NCBI GenBank assembly: GCA_963698255.1
Contig: CAVOQD010000003.1
Span: forward strand, 124,001 to 188,000
DNA length: 64,000 nucleotides
From: JAWKOK01 sp963698255
GTDB taxonomy: Bacteria > Chloroflexota > Anaerolineae > Caldilineales > Caldilineaceae
Direction: 5' to 3'
The translations under genes were made by a program, and so were the position numbers. Within the stretch, counting starts at the first letter, position 1. Each line of letters opens with the position of its first letter. Positions 11,378 to 20,030 of the stretch are shown in pieces. The notes below the pieces were generated by a model, which did not search any database, had not been told where the DNA came from, and saw only the letters and a list, made by a program, of their open reading frames with translations.

Positions 11378-12259
11378 ATGAACCGGATCAACGCCACAAC
11401 CCGCGGCAGTTTGACCGCCGAGCAGATCGAATTTTACGATCTGGAAGGTTATCTCGTGCTGCCCCGCCTTGTTGATGAGCAGGACACCGCAGGCGTGCGC
11501 CAAGCCATGCAGCAGAAGGTCGATATGATTGCCGATGCGCTCTTTGCAGATGGCCTGATCACCGACAAATATGAGGACGCGCCCTTTGAATCTCGACTGG
11601 CGCTCCTGTTCGCCGATCTCAGCGATGAGGAGTTCCTGAAGTACGGGCGATCGTGGCGGGATCGACTGCCGGGCTACTATGACCTGATGAACAACCCCAA
11701 GATCGTCGACGCGGTCGAGGGGCTGATCGGCCCGGAGATCTTCGCCAATCCGGTCTACAACGTGCGGCCCAAAGTGCCCAAGGTGGCGGCGGGCGCCGTG
11801 CCTTGGCACCAGGACAAAAGCTACTGGCCCGAGGCCAACGCCAATCCGGTGATCACGGTCTGGATTCCCCTGGTCGACGCAACCGAGGTCAACGGTTGTC
11901 TGCATATCATCCCGCGAACGCACAGTAAGCGCGTCATCGAGCACCATGCCGAGACCTACTCCGGCACCGGCTACACCGAGGTCGCGCTTGACTACGTACA
12001 GCGCAGGCAGCGAGACGTCATCTCCCTTCCCCTGGAGGCCGGCGGCGCCATCCTCTTCAACGATCGGCTGGTCCATTCTTCCACGCCCAACAATTCGGAT
12101 CATGTGCGCTGGAGCGTCGACCTGCGATATCAGCCCACCGATCAAGATCCGATGCCGCAGCGGGGAGCCGGTTTCCTCTGTCGCAGTCGTCAGCACCCGC
12201 AACGGGTGGCTACGCTTGACGATTGGCTGGCCGAGCGACTGGAGCATGAGGTAGATTAG
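11378..12259 (+). CDS. Phytanoyl-CoA dioxygenase (PhyH) family protein
   Basis: A 293-residue Fe(II)/2-oxoglutarate-dependent hydroxylase, intact. The iron ligands are visible as HQD in PWHQDKSYW (about residues 146-154) and a distal His in FNDRLVHSSTPNNS. The 2-oxoglutarate-binding arginine is probably that of RWSVDLRY. The N-terminal FYDLEGYLVLPRLVD is the usual PhyH opening. The ATG has a perfect AGGAGATGA ribosome-binding site. The substrate cannot be deduced. Bacterial PhyH proteins hydroxylate ectoine, acyl chains, phosphonates or natural products. A gene for an acyl-ACP-reductase-like protein follows 166 bp downstream on the same strand, which makes a lipid substrate possible but unproven. 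Confidence 0.88.
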   Translation: MNRINATTRGSLTAEQIEFYDLEGYLVLPRLVDEQDTAGVRQAMQQKVDMIADALFADGLITDKYEDAPFESRLALLFADLSDEEFLKYGRSWRDRLPGYYDLMNNPKIVDAVEGLIGPEIFANPVYNVRPKVPKVAAGAVPWHQDKSYWPEANANPVITVWIPLVDATEVNGCLHIIPRTHSKRVIEHHAETYSGTGYTEVALDYVQRRQRDVISLPLEAGGAILFNDRLVHSSTPNNSDHVRWSVDLRYQPTDQDPMPQRGAGFLCRSRQHPQRVATLDDWLAERLEHEVD

Positions 12260-12425
12260 GGTGCCATTCACCATCCTGTCCGTGTGCCCAAGATTTCCTG
12301 ACAAACGTCCCGCCAGATACATGACACTTGCACCTATATCTGCGGACTCTCTACAGGTAGACTAAGGCACCATTGGGATCTGCTGGGCATGTTCATTGGC
12401 TATAGAGAAACGAGGGCTTTGTTCG

Positions 12426-14621
12426 ATGAAGCAGATTCTTGTGATCCACCTGGACAGGCATGACGAAGACTGTACGATCCACTTTCTTGGGCAGGATCTC
12501 CATGTGCTTCGACGCGGTTGCGGCGGCAGCTTCGAACGGGCCCGCGCATTGATCGCCGAATACGACGGCAAGGTGGATGCCATCGGCTTGCAGGGATTGC
12601 CCGCTTCATTGCAACTGGGACCGGCCCATGCGCAGCACGTGGAAGGCTCACAGTTGCATGAACTGGCCACCCAGACGCCGGTCGTCGACGGCAGCGGCAT
12701 CCGCGCCGGCCTGGAACGCTGGGGCGTCATCCTGGCCGATCGCGCACAGCCCGGCATCTTCTCGGGCAAGCGGGTGCTGATGGTGCCCGGCCTCAATCAC
12801 AACGGCCTGATTCAGGCGTTGGAGCGGCGTGCTGCTGATGTTCGCTATGCCGATCCCTTCATCTACTTCGGCTGGCCACGCATGCCCGGCGTCGGCAGCG
12901 GCGCGACCCTCAACCGGGCAGCACGTGCCCAGGTCGATCGTCTTAGCGATGCCCCGTTTCGCCGCATCTATCCGCAGGCCGGCTCGGCCAAACGGCAACG
13001 CACTTCCATGCCCTTCATGTGGGCTGATGTCATTGCGGGTGACATCGGGGCCATTCGCCGCTACGCACCCGAAAATCTCAAGCGCAAGACCGTCGTCGTC
13101 AACCATGCTGACGAGCAGGATATGGCCGATCTGCGCGATCGGGGCGTCAATATCCTCGTCACCATGATGCCGTCGCTGGATGGAGACGATCTGGGACGCT
13201 GGCCCTCTTCGGCCATCGAGGCTGCGCTGGTCGCCCTACGCACCGATCCGGATGCACCGCTGACCGAGGATACGTATCTGGATCTGCTGGCGGACATCCA
13301 GTGGACACCGGGAGTTCGATACCTACAGCCGGATGAATCGACTATCAATCGCTTCGCATTTGTCATCCATCCGCTGAATATCTCCTTTGTACACAACCAT
13401 CCGCTCTTGGGGTTCACTCGCTATCTGCCGGACAGGCTTCTTGAAGAGATAGCCGCCTATTTCCCGCCGCTCTATGTTTCTCGGATCACGGGCGGGCAAT
13501 CGCCCACCACGGGGCAGCGGATCGAGGGCCACTTGATCACGTTGGGCGCGACGCCGCGAATGATGTTGAAACATGATGAACACTTCACCTACAAACGCCT
13601 CAACCGAGCGGCCCGCATGGCGGAGCGCAAGGGCGCTCGTCTCATGGGGCTGGGCGCCTTCACCAGCGTGGTCGGCGATGCCGGCATCACGGTCGCTCAC
13701 GAGGCCGACATCGCCATCACCAGCGGCAACAGCCTGACCGTGGCGGCTACGCTGGAGGCGGCCAAGATGGCCGTCAAGATGATGGGCGCCACCGATCTGA
13801 CCCAGGGCAAAGTCATGATCGTCGGCGCGACCGGCTCTATCGCCTCGGTCTGCTCGCGGTTGCTGGCCCAGGCCATCCATGACGTGGTCCTGGTCTCGAT
13901 TGAGCCGGAAAAGCTCATCGAGCTGAAACGCACCATTCAACGTGAGACGCCGGGCGCCCGGGTGACCATCGCCACCAGGACCGGCGATCTGGTGGCCGAC
14001 TGTGATCTGATCGTCACGGCGACGTCGGCCTTTGGTCAGCGGGTCATCGATCTGACCAAGTGCAAGCCGGGCGCGGTCATCTGCGATGTGGCGCGGCCCA
14101 TGGACATCAATCCGGCCGAGGCTGCACTGCGCCCCGATCTGCTGGTCATCGAGAGCGGCGAGGTGTTGATTCCCGGTGACATCGACTTTGGCTACAACAT
14201 TGGCCTGCCGCCCAAGACCGCCTACGCCTGCCTGGGCGAGACTGCGCTGCTGGCCATGGATGGGCGCTTCGAGGACTTCACGCTGGGCCGCAATATCGAC
14301 ATGGAGAAGGTCAAGGAGATCTGGCGACTCTTCAAGAAACATGACTTCCAGATCGCGGGGCTTCGCTCGTTCGGCTCGTACATCACTGAGGAAGACGTGG
14401 CCCAGCGTCGAGCCCTGGCTGAACTTCTGCGCAATGATCCGGCTCGGCTCGCCCGCGCCCAGGCCGATGCCGCGGAAAAGCTCAAGGAGATCCCCGTCAT
14501 GGCCAAAGGGGTGAAAGCATCCTCAGGCGACGATGGCGGAAAGTGGATGGCGATGGCGGTTGGAATAGGGGCGATTGGGGTGGTGTTGTTGGGGGTCCGG
14601 AAGTGGTTGAAAAGAGATTGA
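12426..14621 (+). CDS. Two-domain acyl-ACP-reductase-like protein with C-terminal membrane anchor
   Basis: 731 residues, intact. I chose the ATG at 12426 because MKQILVIHLD starts a clean alpha/beta domain; a longer frame reaches 12396. Residues 1-270 (FLGQDLHVLRRG, GKVDAIGLQGLP, KRVLMVPGLNHNGL) look like the N-terminal half of proteins annotated as quinate 5-dehydrogenase. Residues about 305-660 resemble cyanobacterial long-chain acyl-ACP reductase: FVIHPLNISF, GLGAFTSVVGDAGITVA, NAD(P)-binding VGATGSIASVCSRLLA, and AYACLGETALLAMDGRFEDF. Cys602 in the last block aligns with the thioester-forming Cys of AAR. A glycine-rich helix (WMAMAVGIGAIGVVLLGVRK) near the C-terminus suggests tail anchoring. 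AAR makes fatty aldehydes for alkane or alcohol synthesis. That activity here is inferred from the conserved Cys and Rossmann motif. Confidence 0.7.
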   Translation: MKQILVIHLDRHDEDCTIHFLGQDLHVLRRGCGGSFERARALIAEYDGKVDAIGLQGLPASLQLGPAHAQHVEGSQLHELATQTPVVDGSGIRAGLERWGVILADRAQPGIFSGKRVLMVPGLNHNGLIQALERRAADVRYADPFIYFGWPRMPGVGSGATLNRAARAQVDRLSDAPFRRIYPQAGSAKRQRTSMPFMWADVIAGDIGAIRRYAPENLKRKTVVVNHADEQDMADLRDRGVNILVTMMPSLDGDDLGRWPSSAIEAALVALRTDPDAPLTEDTYLDLLADIQWTPGVRYLQPDESTINRFAFVIHPLNISFVHNHPLLGFTRYLPDRLLEEIAAYFPPLYVSRITGGQSPTTGQRIEGHLITLGATPRMMLKHDEHFTYKRLNRAARMAERKGARLMGLGAFTSVVGDAGITVAHEADIAITSGNSLTVAATLEAAKMAVKMMGATDLTQGKVMIVGATGSIASVCSRLLAQAIHDVVLVSIEPEKLIELKRTIQRETPGARVTIATRTGDLVADCDLIVTATSAFGQRVIDLTKCKPGAVICDVARPMDINPAEAALRPDLLVIESGEVLIPGDIDFGYNIGLPPKTAYACLGETALLAMDGRFEDFTLGRNIDMEKVKEIWRLFKKHDFQIAGLRSFGSYITEEDVAQRRALAELLRNDPARLARAQADAAEKLKEIPVMAKGVKASSGDDGGKWMAMAVGIGAIGVVLLGVRKWLKRD

Positions 14622-14746
14622 TCGGGTGAATTGTCAATGACCGGCAAGGCGAATGAACGGTTAATGGTGAATTGATAACGCTGAATTGTGAATGATTGTG
14701 TGGCGCGCTCGGATTCTCTATGAGGCCGGAGTACGCAGTAGCCTTT

Positions 14747-14783
14747 CAAGCAGCAAGCAGCAAGCAGCAAGCAGCAAGCAGCA
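14747..14783 (+). repeat. 7-bp tandem repeat (CAGCAAG)n
   Basis: About five head-to-tail CAGCAAG units lie 47 bases before the ATG of the universal stress protein gene. Units of this type can change number by slippage, which would alter the leader or promoter spacing. There is no further evidence for phase variation. Confidence 0.7.
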
Positions 14784-14829
14784 GGATACCCACGTAGCAC
14801 GCATCACGCAGCAGGAAAGGATCTTTCTC

Positions 14830-15255
14830 ATGTTCAAAACCATCATCATGGCCTACGACGGGTCAGCAGCGTCGGAGCGGGTGTTGCTCTATGCCGAGCA
14901 CATGGCGCGGCGAGAGGACGCAGACATCATCGTTGTGCATGCCTACGAGACGCCGACGGTCTATGACTGGACAGAAGGGTACGATGCGCTGGCTGAGAAG
15001 TTTGAGAGCATCGCCAATGAGGTGACAGATGATGCCGTGCAGGCGCTCTGCCGCAACGGCATCAACGCCATGGCTGATGTGCGTCAGGGACCGCCGGTGC
15101 GCGCCATCCTGGAGGCGGTCGGCTTTCATCAGGCCGATCTGATCGTCATGGGCGGGCGTGCGCAGAAACGGGAGAACGTGGCAGAAGCGTTGCTGGGCAG
15201 CGTGAGCGCGGCCGTGCTGCGCCATGCCAATTGCCCGGTGCTGGTCGTGCCGTAA
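14830..15255 (+). CDS. Universal stress protein (UspA family)
   Basis: A 141-residue single-domain Usp. The ATG at 14830 starts MFKTIIMAYDGSAASERVLL, the canonical first strand and nucleotide-binding Asp, and an AGGAAAGGA ribosome-binding site precedes it; a longer upstream frame is rejected. The C-terminal part has the family ATP-loop region (IVMGGRAQ, then LLGSVSAAVLRHANCPVLVV), with Arg-Ala replacing the common SHG. The protein is cytosolic, usually dimeric, and binds ATP during starvation or stress responses. A tandem heptanucleotide repeat lies just upstream. The gene is followed by a convergent UroD-family gene. Confidence 0.92.
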   Translation: MFKTIIMAYDGSAASERVLLYAEHMARREDADIIVVHAYETPTVYDWTEGYDALAEKFESIANEVTDDAVQALCRNGINAMADVRQGPPVRAILEAVGFHQADLIVMGGRAQKRENVAEALLGSVSAAVLRHANCPVLVVP

Positions 15256-15314
15256 CGGTGACAAGGTGACCGGGTGAAAAAAAACGTTCATCACCTTGCG
15301 ACCTTGCCGTCTTG

Positions 15315-16307
15315 TCAGAATTTCGCGGCCTGATATCTATACATCTCGGCAACGGCGGAGCCGTTCATCCCTGCGAAGATGCTGTTGCAGGATGCGAACA
15401 TGTAGCCGCCTTGTTTGCACTCCTGTGTCATGCAGCGATCCACCTCGGCACGGACGCGCGCCAAATCGTCGTCAAACAGCACCTGCACATCCAGATTTCC
15501 GATCAGCGCAAGATCGCGTCCAAATGCTCGCCGGATCTCGGCCAGATCCATGCCCGCCGCCGGCTCCAAGCCGTGAAAACCGACAAATCCGGCCTCAATC
15601 GCCATGGACAACAGCGCCTGGGTGTTGCCGTCGCTGTGCCAGACGATCGGCGCGTCCAGCGCCTCAACCACGCGCCGGTGATAGGGCAGCACGAACTCGC
15701 GCCACATGGTCGGTGCGATCATCGGCCCGCTAGCGTAGGCGGCGTCGTCGCCCAACACCAGCACCTCCGCACCAAGATCGAGGGCCCGTTGATATAGGGC
15801 AATGCACCACTCGGTGCGCTGCGCAAGCAGACGATGAATGAATGGCGGGTTGTCGATCAGGCAGTAGAAGAAGCGGTCGATGCCCATGGCCATGTAGCCG
15901 GCCATGAACGGTCCGATGTGTGTGCCGAAGATCAGGCAATGATCGGGGTAATCTTGCTTGATCGACTCGATCTTGTCTCGATTGAAGAAACGTGTCGCCT
16001 GCTCCGCCGGCGGTGTGTATCGAACGAGATCGGCATCATCCTTGACGACGCCGTTGACGTAGGTGCCCTCGTGCCAAACGCGTCCCCATTCATCCACGCC
16101 GCTCCGCCAGGCGTTGCTATCCGGCTGTGCAACCGTGGGCATCATGATGCAATCCTGCCCCGTGTTGACATAAGCTTTGATCGGATCGCCTCCACCCAGC
16201 TCGTCTATCAGTGCGTCGATCCAGATCTCGAAGCGGGGCACACGATCCGGCTGTTTGTGATTTAGCGCGGCAAGAATGCGCTGGCGAGGCGTCATTGAGG
16301 TTGTCAT
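15315..16307 (-). CDS. Uroporphyrinogen decarboxylase (URO-D) family protein
   Basis: 330 residues, intact. It begins MTPRQRILAALNHKQPDRVPRFEIWID, the typical opening of URO-D-family proteins that act as corrinoid methyltransferases (MtaA/CmuA group) rather than in heme synthesis. Also present are IFGTHIGPFM, GDDAAYASGPMIAP, IVWHSDGN (the zinc-ligand His region in MtaA-like enzymes), GFHGLEPAAGMDLAEIR and ALIGNLDVQVLFDDD. In this subfamily the protein moves methyl groups between a corrinoid protein and a substrate or thiol. True HemE is unlikely because its porphyrin-binding N-terminal arginines are not visible. It is transcribed alone, between the stress-protein gene (convergent) and the 3' side of the helicase gene. 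Confidence 0.85.
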   Translation of the reverse strand: MTTSMTPRQRILAALNHKQPDRVPRFEIWIDALIDELGGGDPIKAYVNTGQDCIMMPTVAQPDSNAWRSGVDEWGRVWHEGTYVNGVVKDDADLVRYTPPAEQATRFFNRDKIESIKQDYPDHCLIFGTHIGPFMAGYMAMGIDRFFYCLIDNPPFIHRLLAQRTEWCIALYQRALDLGAEVLVLGDDAAYASGPMIAPTMWREFVLPYHRRVVEALDAPIVWHSDGNTQALLSMAIEAGFVGFHGLEPAAGMDLAEIRRAFGRDLALIGNLDVQVLFDDDLARVRAEVDRCMTQECKQGGYMFASCNSIFAGMNGSAVAEMYRYQAAKF

Positions 16308-16327
16308 CGGATAGGTTCCACCCTACT

Positions 16328-16405
16328 GTAGGTGCGGTTTGCAACCGCACAAACTGCGGAATCTCTGGACTGTTCGGGAATTGTGAGGTTGCAAACCGCA
16401 CTTAC
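16328..16405. repeat. GTAGGTGCGGTTTGCAACC inverted repeat
   Basis: The arms at 16328-16346 and 16387-16405 match in 18 of 19 positions as an inverted repeat with a 40-base loop. It lies just upstream of the URO-D gene (minus), so it would be in its leader or promoter region. Confidence 0.6.
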
Positions 16406-16445
16406 ATTGGCTCGAATGATTTCTCAATCTCATGGTAAATGAAAA

Positions 16446-16469
16446 GCCGGGCTTTGTCGAAAGCCCGGC
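16446..16469 (-). terminator. Rho-independent terminator of the DEAD-box helicase gene
   Basis: GCCGGGCTTT, a 4-base GTCG loop and AAAGCCCGGC form a perfect 10-bp hairpin about 38 bases after the helicase stop codon. On the minus strand it is followed by TTTTCATTT. Confidence 0.8.
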
Positions 16470-16506
16470 AAGTTTCACGATTCTGTTGGGTGTGTCCGGC
16501 AATCGC

Positions 16507-18144
16507 CTACGCAGGCATCACGTCGATGGCCTGCTTGCGGATGCGGAAGGTGCCGGTCTTGGCGAGCACCTTGCCGGCGAACTGCTCATGGACGTCAACA
16601 AACGTATGCTGATCCTGGATGTTGATCCGTCCGATCGATTTGCCGGGAATGTCCGCATAGTTGGCCAGCGTGCCGACCACTTCGTTGACCTTGATGCCAT
16701 GGGCACGGCCGCGGCTGAGGCTCAGACGCACCATGCCTTTTTCCAGCGCCTCGTTGGGGCGGCCACGGCCCTGAGCCCGGTTGTTTCGACTGCCGTTCTG
16801 CCGATTGCCCTGGGGCTTGTGCGCTTGGACTTCGCTGATCTCAGCGATGGGGCGCTGTTTCTCCTCGGCGCGTGCCAGTTTCAAGGAGACCGCAGCGATC
16901 GACTCCAGATCGTAGCCCTCCTCCACCAGGCGAGCGACCATCTCACGCTCGCGGTTGCAGCGGTTGCGTCGCATCCAGACGCCGAACTGCGCCAGCAGTT
17001 CATCCTCGCGCTGCTGCTCGATCTCGGCGACCGTGGGCAGGGTGCACTTGGTGATCGACTGCTTGGCATAGGACTCGATCTTGCCCAGCAGCCACTGCTC
17101 TCGCGGAGAGACCAGCGAAATGGCAATGCCGGATTTGCCGGCACGCCCCGTGCGGCCAATGCGATGGACATAGATCTCCGGGTCCTGGGGCAAATCATAG
17201 TTGAAGACATGGGAGATATCGTCGACGTCGAGACCGCGAGCGGCTACATCGGTGGCGACAAGCACGGTGATCTGATCGTTGCGGAAGCGGCTCATCACCC
17301 GCTCACGTGCGTCCTGACTGAGGTCGCCGTTGAGCACCTCGGCCGGGAAGCCACGGGCGACCAAGGCGTTGGCCAACTCGCCGGTCCCAGACGCGTGCGG
17401 GCAAAGATGATGGCCCGCGAGATATCTTCGACCTCGAACAGGCGGGTGAGGGCCGCCAGTCGATCGCGGTCATTGACCAGGTAGTAGCGCTGTTCAACGG
17501 CCTTGACGGTCAGGTTCTTGTGCGCCATGGTGATGCGACTGGGGATCGTGCATGTATTTCTTGGCCAGACGGCGAATCTCGTTGGGCATGGTGGCCGAGA
17601 AGAGTGCGGTCTGACGCCCATCCGGCGTGGCGTCGAGAATCGTCTCGATGTCCTCGACGAAGCCCATGCTCAGCATTTCGTCGGCTTCGTCCAGCACGAC
17701 GGTCGAGACCTGGCTGAGATCGAGCACCTTGCGGCGCATCAGATCCATCAGACGTCCCGGCGTGCCGACAACCACCTCAACGCCTCGCTTCAGGCTGCGA
17801 ATCTGCCGGTCATAGGGCGCGCCGCCGTAGACGGCCAGCACGCGCGTCTTTTGTCCCGCTCCGTACTTATACATGGCGTCGGCAACCTGCATCGCCAGTT
17901 CGCGCGTCGGCGCCAGCACGAGGCACTGGACATGGCCCTGGCGCGGCTCAAGCGCCTGGATGATCGGCAGCGCAAAGGCCGCGGTCTTGCCGGTGCCCGT
18001 CTGCGCCTGGCCGATGACATCCTGGCCGGCTAACAGCGCCGGGATAATGGCGGATTGAATGGGTGTGGGTTCGGTGTAGCCGAGGTTGGTGACGGTCTCC
18101 ACGATATCTGCGCGAAGACCAAGTTCAGAAAACTGCTCACTCAT
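16507..18144 (-). CDS. deaD: DEAD-box ATP-dependent RNA helicase (DeaD/CshA-like), frameshifted
   Basis: About 545 residues. It starts at MSEQFSELGL (ATG at 18144). All helicase motifs are found: Q-motif (GYTEPTPIQSAIIP), motif I AQTGTGKTAAF, Ia PTRELAMQV, II VLDEADEM, III LFSATMP, V ATDVAARGLDVDD and VI HRIGRTGRAG. A C-terminal DbpA-type RNA-binding domain (GMVRLSLSRGRAHGIKVNEVVGTL) follows a Gln/Asn/Arg-rich linker. The frame changes near 17545 and again near 17385. Because the core motifs are intact on both sides, I take these as two indels. The protein unwinds structured RNA in ribosome assembly and cold adaptation. A long structured leader precedes it and a terminator follows, so it is monocistronic. 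Confidence 0.88.
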
Positions 18145-18173
18145 AGTACATGCTCCTACTGCTGCTGAAGAAA

Positions 18174-18270
18174 GCACACGTCTTCCAGCCGCGAGACCGT
18201 GGCAGCTCAGTTCGCCAGGCGAAATCGCCGCGAATCAGCCCACTGTCGCGTGGTTGGAAGGAGCGTGTGC
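18174..18270 (-). promoter_or_regulatory. Structured 5' leader candidate of the helicase gene
   Basis: In the 5' untranslated region of the helicase, nested complementary segments can form one closed multi-stem RNA: GCACACG 18174-18180 with 18264-18270; CTTCCA 18182-18187 with 18255-18260; CGCGA 18190-18194 with 18246-18250; GTGG/CCAC inside; and a central TTCGCCAGGCGAA hairpin at 18211-18223. It ends 29 bases before the start codon. DEAD-box helicase mRNAs are often controlled through such leaders, but a mobile palindrome cannot be excluded. The rest of the 18271-18526 gap shows no gene. Confidence 0.45.
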
Positions 18271-18526
18271 CCCGTTCTGATAGTCCGTGCCGGTGCAGTC
18301 CCCTTGCGGGTTCTGCCTCTGTTGCGTTCAACAGCCGTCTCGGACCAGAAGCATGAGCACGTCTGTTGCAACATCAAGGCCCGAACGAGCGTACCATTCG
18401 GGCAACCATTTTGAACGTCAAAACTGATAGATAGTCGTTTGCCGACCTACTTGAACGCAGGTCAACTGCACGAGTATAGCACAGGAGATGAAAAAGGTCC
18501 CAGTCGGATGTGCACGAAAATCACAG

Positions 18527-18650
18527 GGATGGGACGCGGATCAAAAGGATGGCTCCTTGTGCCCACGCCGTGAACGGGCGGATGCCCGCGGAGCATGGCC
18601 GATCTGAATCCGTATTGATCCGCCCCATCCGCCAAATCCGCGATCTATCG
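18527..18650. repeat. CCGCGGATT-family repeat, divergent copy
   Basis: GATGGGACGCGGATCAA near 18529-18545 faces TTGATCCGCCCCATCCGC near 18617-18634, followed by AAATCCGCGATCTATC. It is a degenerate relative of the elements at 30053 and 33034, placed directly after the stop of the SDR gene (minus). Confidence 0.45.
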
Positions 18651-19430
18651 TCATCCATTCGCAATGCGCGGAATCGACCGTCCGCCATCCATCACGAGGG
18701 TCTGGCCGGTGACCATGGCGAAGGCGGGCGTGCAGAGCAGGCAGACCATCTCTGCGACTTCGCTGCGCGTGACCAGCCGTGCCATGGGCGTGCCGCCGAC
18801 GGCCTGGGCAGTGAACTCGGGCGTCATGTCCTCGTTGTCCGCGATCAGGTCGGGGGCGACGGCGTTGACGCGCACGTCCGGGGCCAGTTCGAGGGCCATG
18901 GCCTCGGTCAAGTGGATCACGCCGCTCTTGGCCAGCCCGTAGATCGAGTGGCTGCGGTGGAAGACATCGGTGGCTGCGATGTTGACGATTTGACCGCTGC
19001 CGCGTGCCTTCATCTGTCGGCCGACTGTCTGCGACAGCAGGAATGTGGCGCGCACGTTGCCCGCTAGAATACGGTCGAAGTCGGCCACGGACAGTTCGAG
19101 AAAGGGGTTGTCGACATAGGGTCCGACGTTGTTGACGAGGATGTCGATGGGGCCAAAGCGATGGTTCACCTCTTCGACTAGCCGGGCGACCGCGGTTTCG
19201 TCGGCCACATCGGCCTGAAAGATTTCTGCGCTGGCGCCGTAGGACGCCACCTCGTCGAGGAGCGATTGGGCCGCTTCGGCGGAACGAAAATAGTTGATCG
19301 CCACCTGAGCGCCGTAACGGGCCATTTGGCGTACGATCTCGGCGCCCAGTGTGCGTGATCCGCCGGTGACGAGACAGGTCTTGCCTTCGAGCGCCTCGAA
19401 TCGCGACTGACCTGAACCGGTTTGGCTCAT
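18651..19430 (-). CDS. SDR-family NAD(P)-dependent oxidoreductase
   Basis: 259 residues from the ATG at 19430, intact. The cofactor loop TGGSRTLG stands for the usual TGxxxGxG; then come DVAD, NNVG, the catalytic Ser region (NIAATD), YGLAK (Tyr/Lys pair) and the closing GQTLVMDGGRSIP. It is a classical SDR of the 3-oxoacyl-ACP-reductase type; the substrate is unknown. The start codon overlaps the stop codon of the DinB gene (ATGA), so the two are translationally coupled. A methionine nine codons upstream belongs to the overlap and is rejected because MSQTGSG follows the coupled start. Confidence 0.85.
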   Translation of the reverse strand: MSQTGSGQSRFEALEGKTCLVTGGSRTLGAEIVRQMARYGAQVAINYFRSAEAAQSLLDEVASYGASAEIFQADVADETAVARLVEEVNHRFGPIDILVNNVGPYVDNPFLELSVADFDRILAGNVRATFLLSQTVGRQMKARGSGQIVNIAATDVFHRSHSIYGLAKSGVIHLTEAMALELAPDVRVNAVAPDLIADNEDMTPEFTAQAVGGTPMARLVTRSEVAEMVCLLCTPAFAMVTGQTLVMDGGRSIPRIANG

Positions 19431-19927
19431 TTGACCTGTTCGCCTCTGCCGATCCATTTAACCTCAATGCCGGCCCGCGTTCCCAACCGTTCGCACAGTT
19501 CGCCGGTATGCTGTTGCAGATGGCGGATGTTGTAGAACTGGAGTTCTTGCTTGTTGAACGGCAGCCAGTGAAAACCGGAAGCGGCGTTGCAGTCCAGTGC
19601 CGAGACTTGGATCTCGACCTGCTCCAGGCAGAAATCGAGGTAGCGCAGCAGGTCTTGTTTGCTGTAGGGTTCGATGTTCGGAATCTCGGGCGAGGAGGCG
19701 TGTCCAAGCTGTTCATAGCCTTCACGCCGTCCCGGCCAAGGCGTGATCTCATCCAGCGACGGTTGCAGGTAGAGGTGGACATAGAAGAGCGTGTGGTAGG
19801 CGAGTTGCCAGAAACGATTGGGCGGGTCTGCGGCGTCCCACATTTCTTCAGGGCACTGGACAATCGCCAGCTTCAGCATGCCGAGCGCGGCCTGGTATTG
19901 GGAGATGCTTACGTCTTTGAAGCTCAT
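19427..19927 (-). CDS. DinB-like four-helix-bundle protein
   Basis: 166 residues from the ATG at 19927 (MSFKDVSISQYQAALGML). Three histidines in the expected helices (LAYHTLFYVHLYL and YNIRHLQQHTGEL) form the usual DinB/YfiT metal site. FHWLPFNKQELQFYNIRHLQQH is the typical C-terminal part. Members are metal-dependent thiol (bacillithiol/mycothiol) transferases or stress proteins of unknown substrate. It is coupled to the downstream SDR by an ATGA overlap. Confidence 0.8.
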   Translation of the reverse strand: MSFKDVSISQYQAALGMLKLAIVQCPEEMWDAADPPNRFWQLAYHTLFYVHLYLQPSLDEITPWPGRREGYEQLGHASSPEIPNIEPYSKQDLLRYLDFCLEQVEIQVSALDCNAASGFHWLPFNKQELQFYNIRHLQQHTGELCERLGTRAGIEVKWIGRGEQVK

Positions 19928-19950
19928 GGTCGCCTTCCTTGAAATACTCT

Positions 19951-20016
19951 CCACGACGGGCACAAAGAGCACGAAGCTGACCATGCCTGCCTTCGTGCTC
20001 TTTGTGCCCTTCGTGG
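19951..20016. repeat. CCACGAAGGG-family palindrome, copy 2
   Basis: Arms of 26 bases at 19951-19976 and 19991-20016 match in 25 positions around a 14-base loop. It lies between the thioredoxin-like gene (stop 20031) and the DinB gene, both on the minus strand, so it could also act as a terminator. Confidence 0.65.
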
Positions 20017-20030
20017 ATCCTTTTTTCTTT

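Noticed and set aside
15315..16307. HemE (heme biosynthesis) for the URO-D-family genes
   Set aside because: N-terminal substrate-binding residues of HemE are not visible, there are several paralogues, and corrinoid genes are adjacent, all typical of the methyltransferase branch.
16432..17484. A 350-codon plus-strand frame opposite the helicase
   Set aside because: Antisense of the helicase C-terminal half; no family resemblance.
18510..19067. A plus-strand gene opposite the SDR gene
   Set aside because: Its composition and position are those of an antisense shadow, and the SDR motifs on the minus strand are complete.
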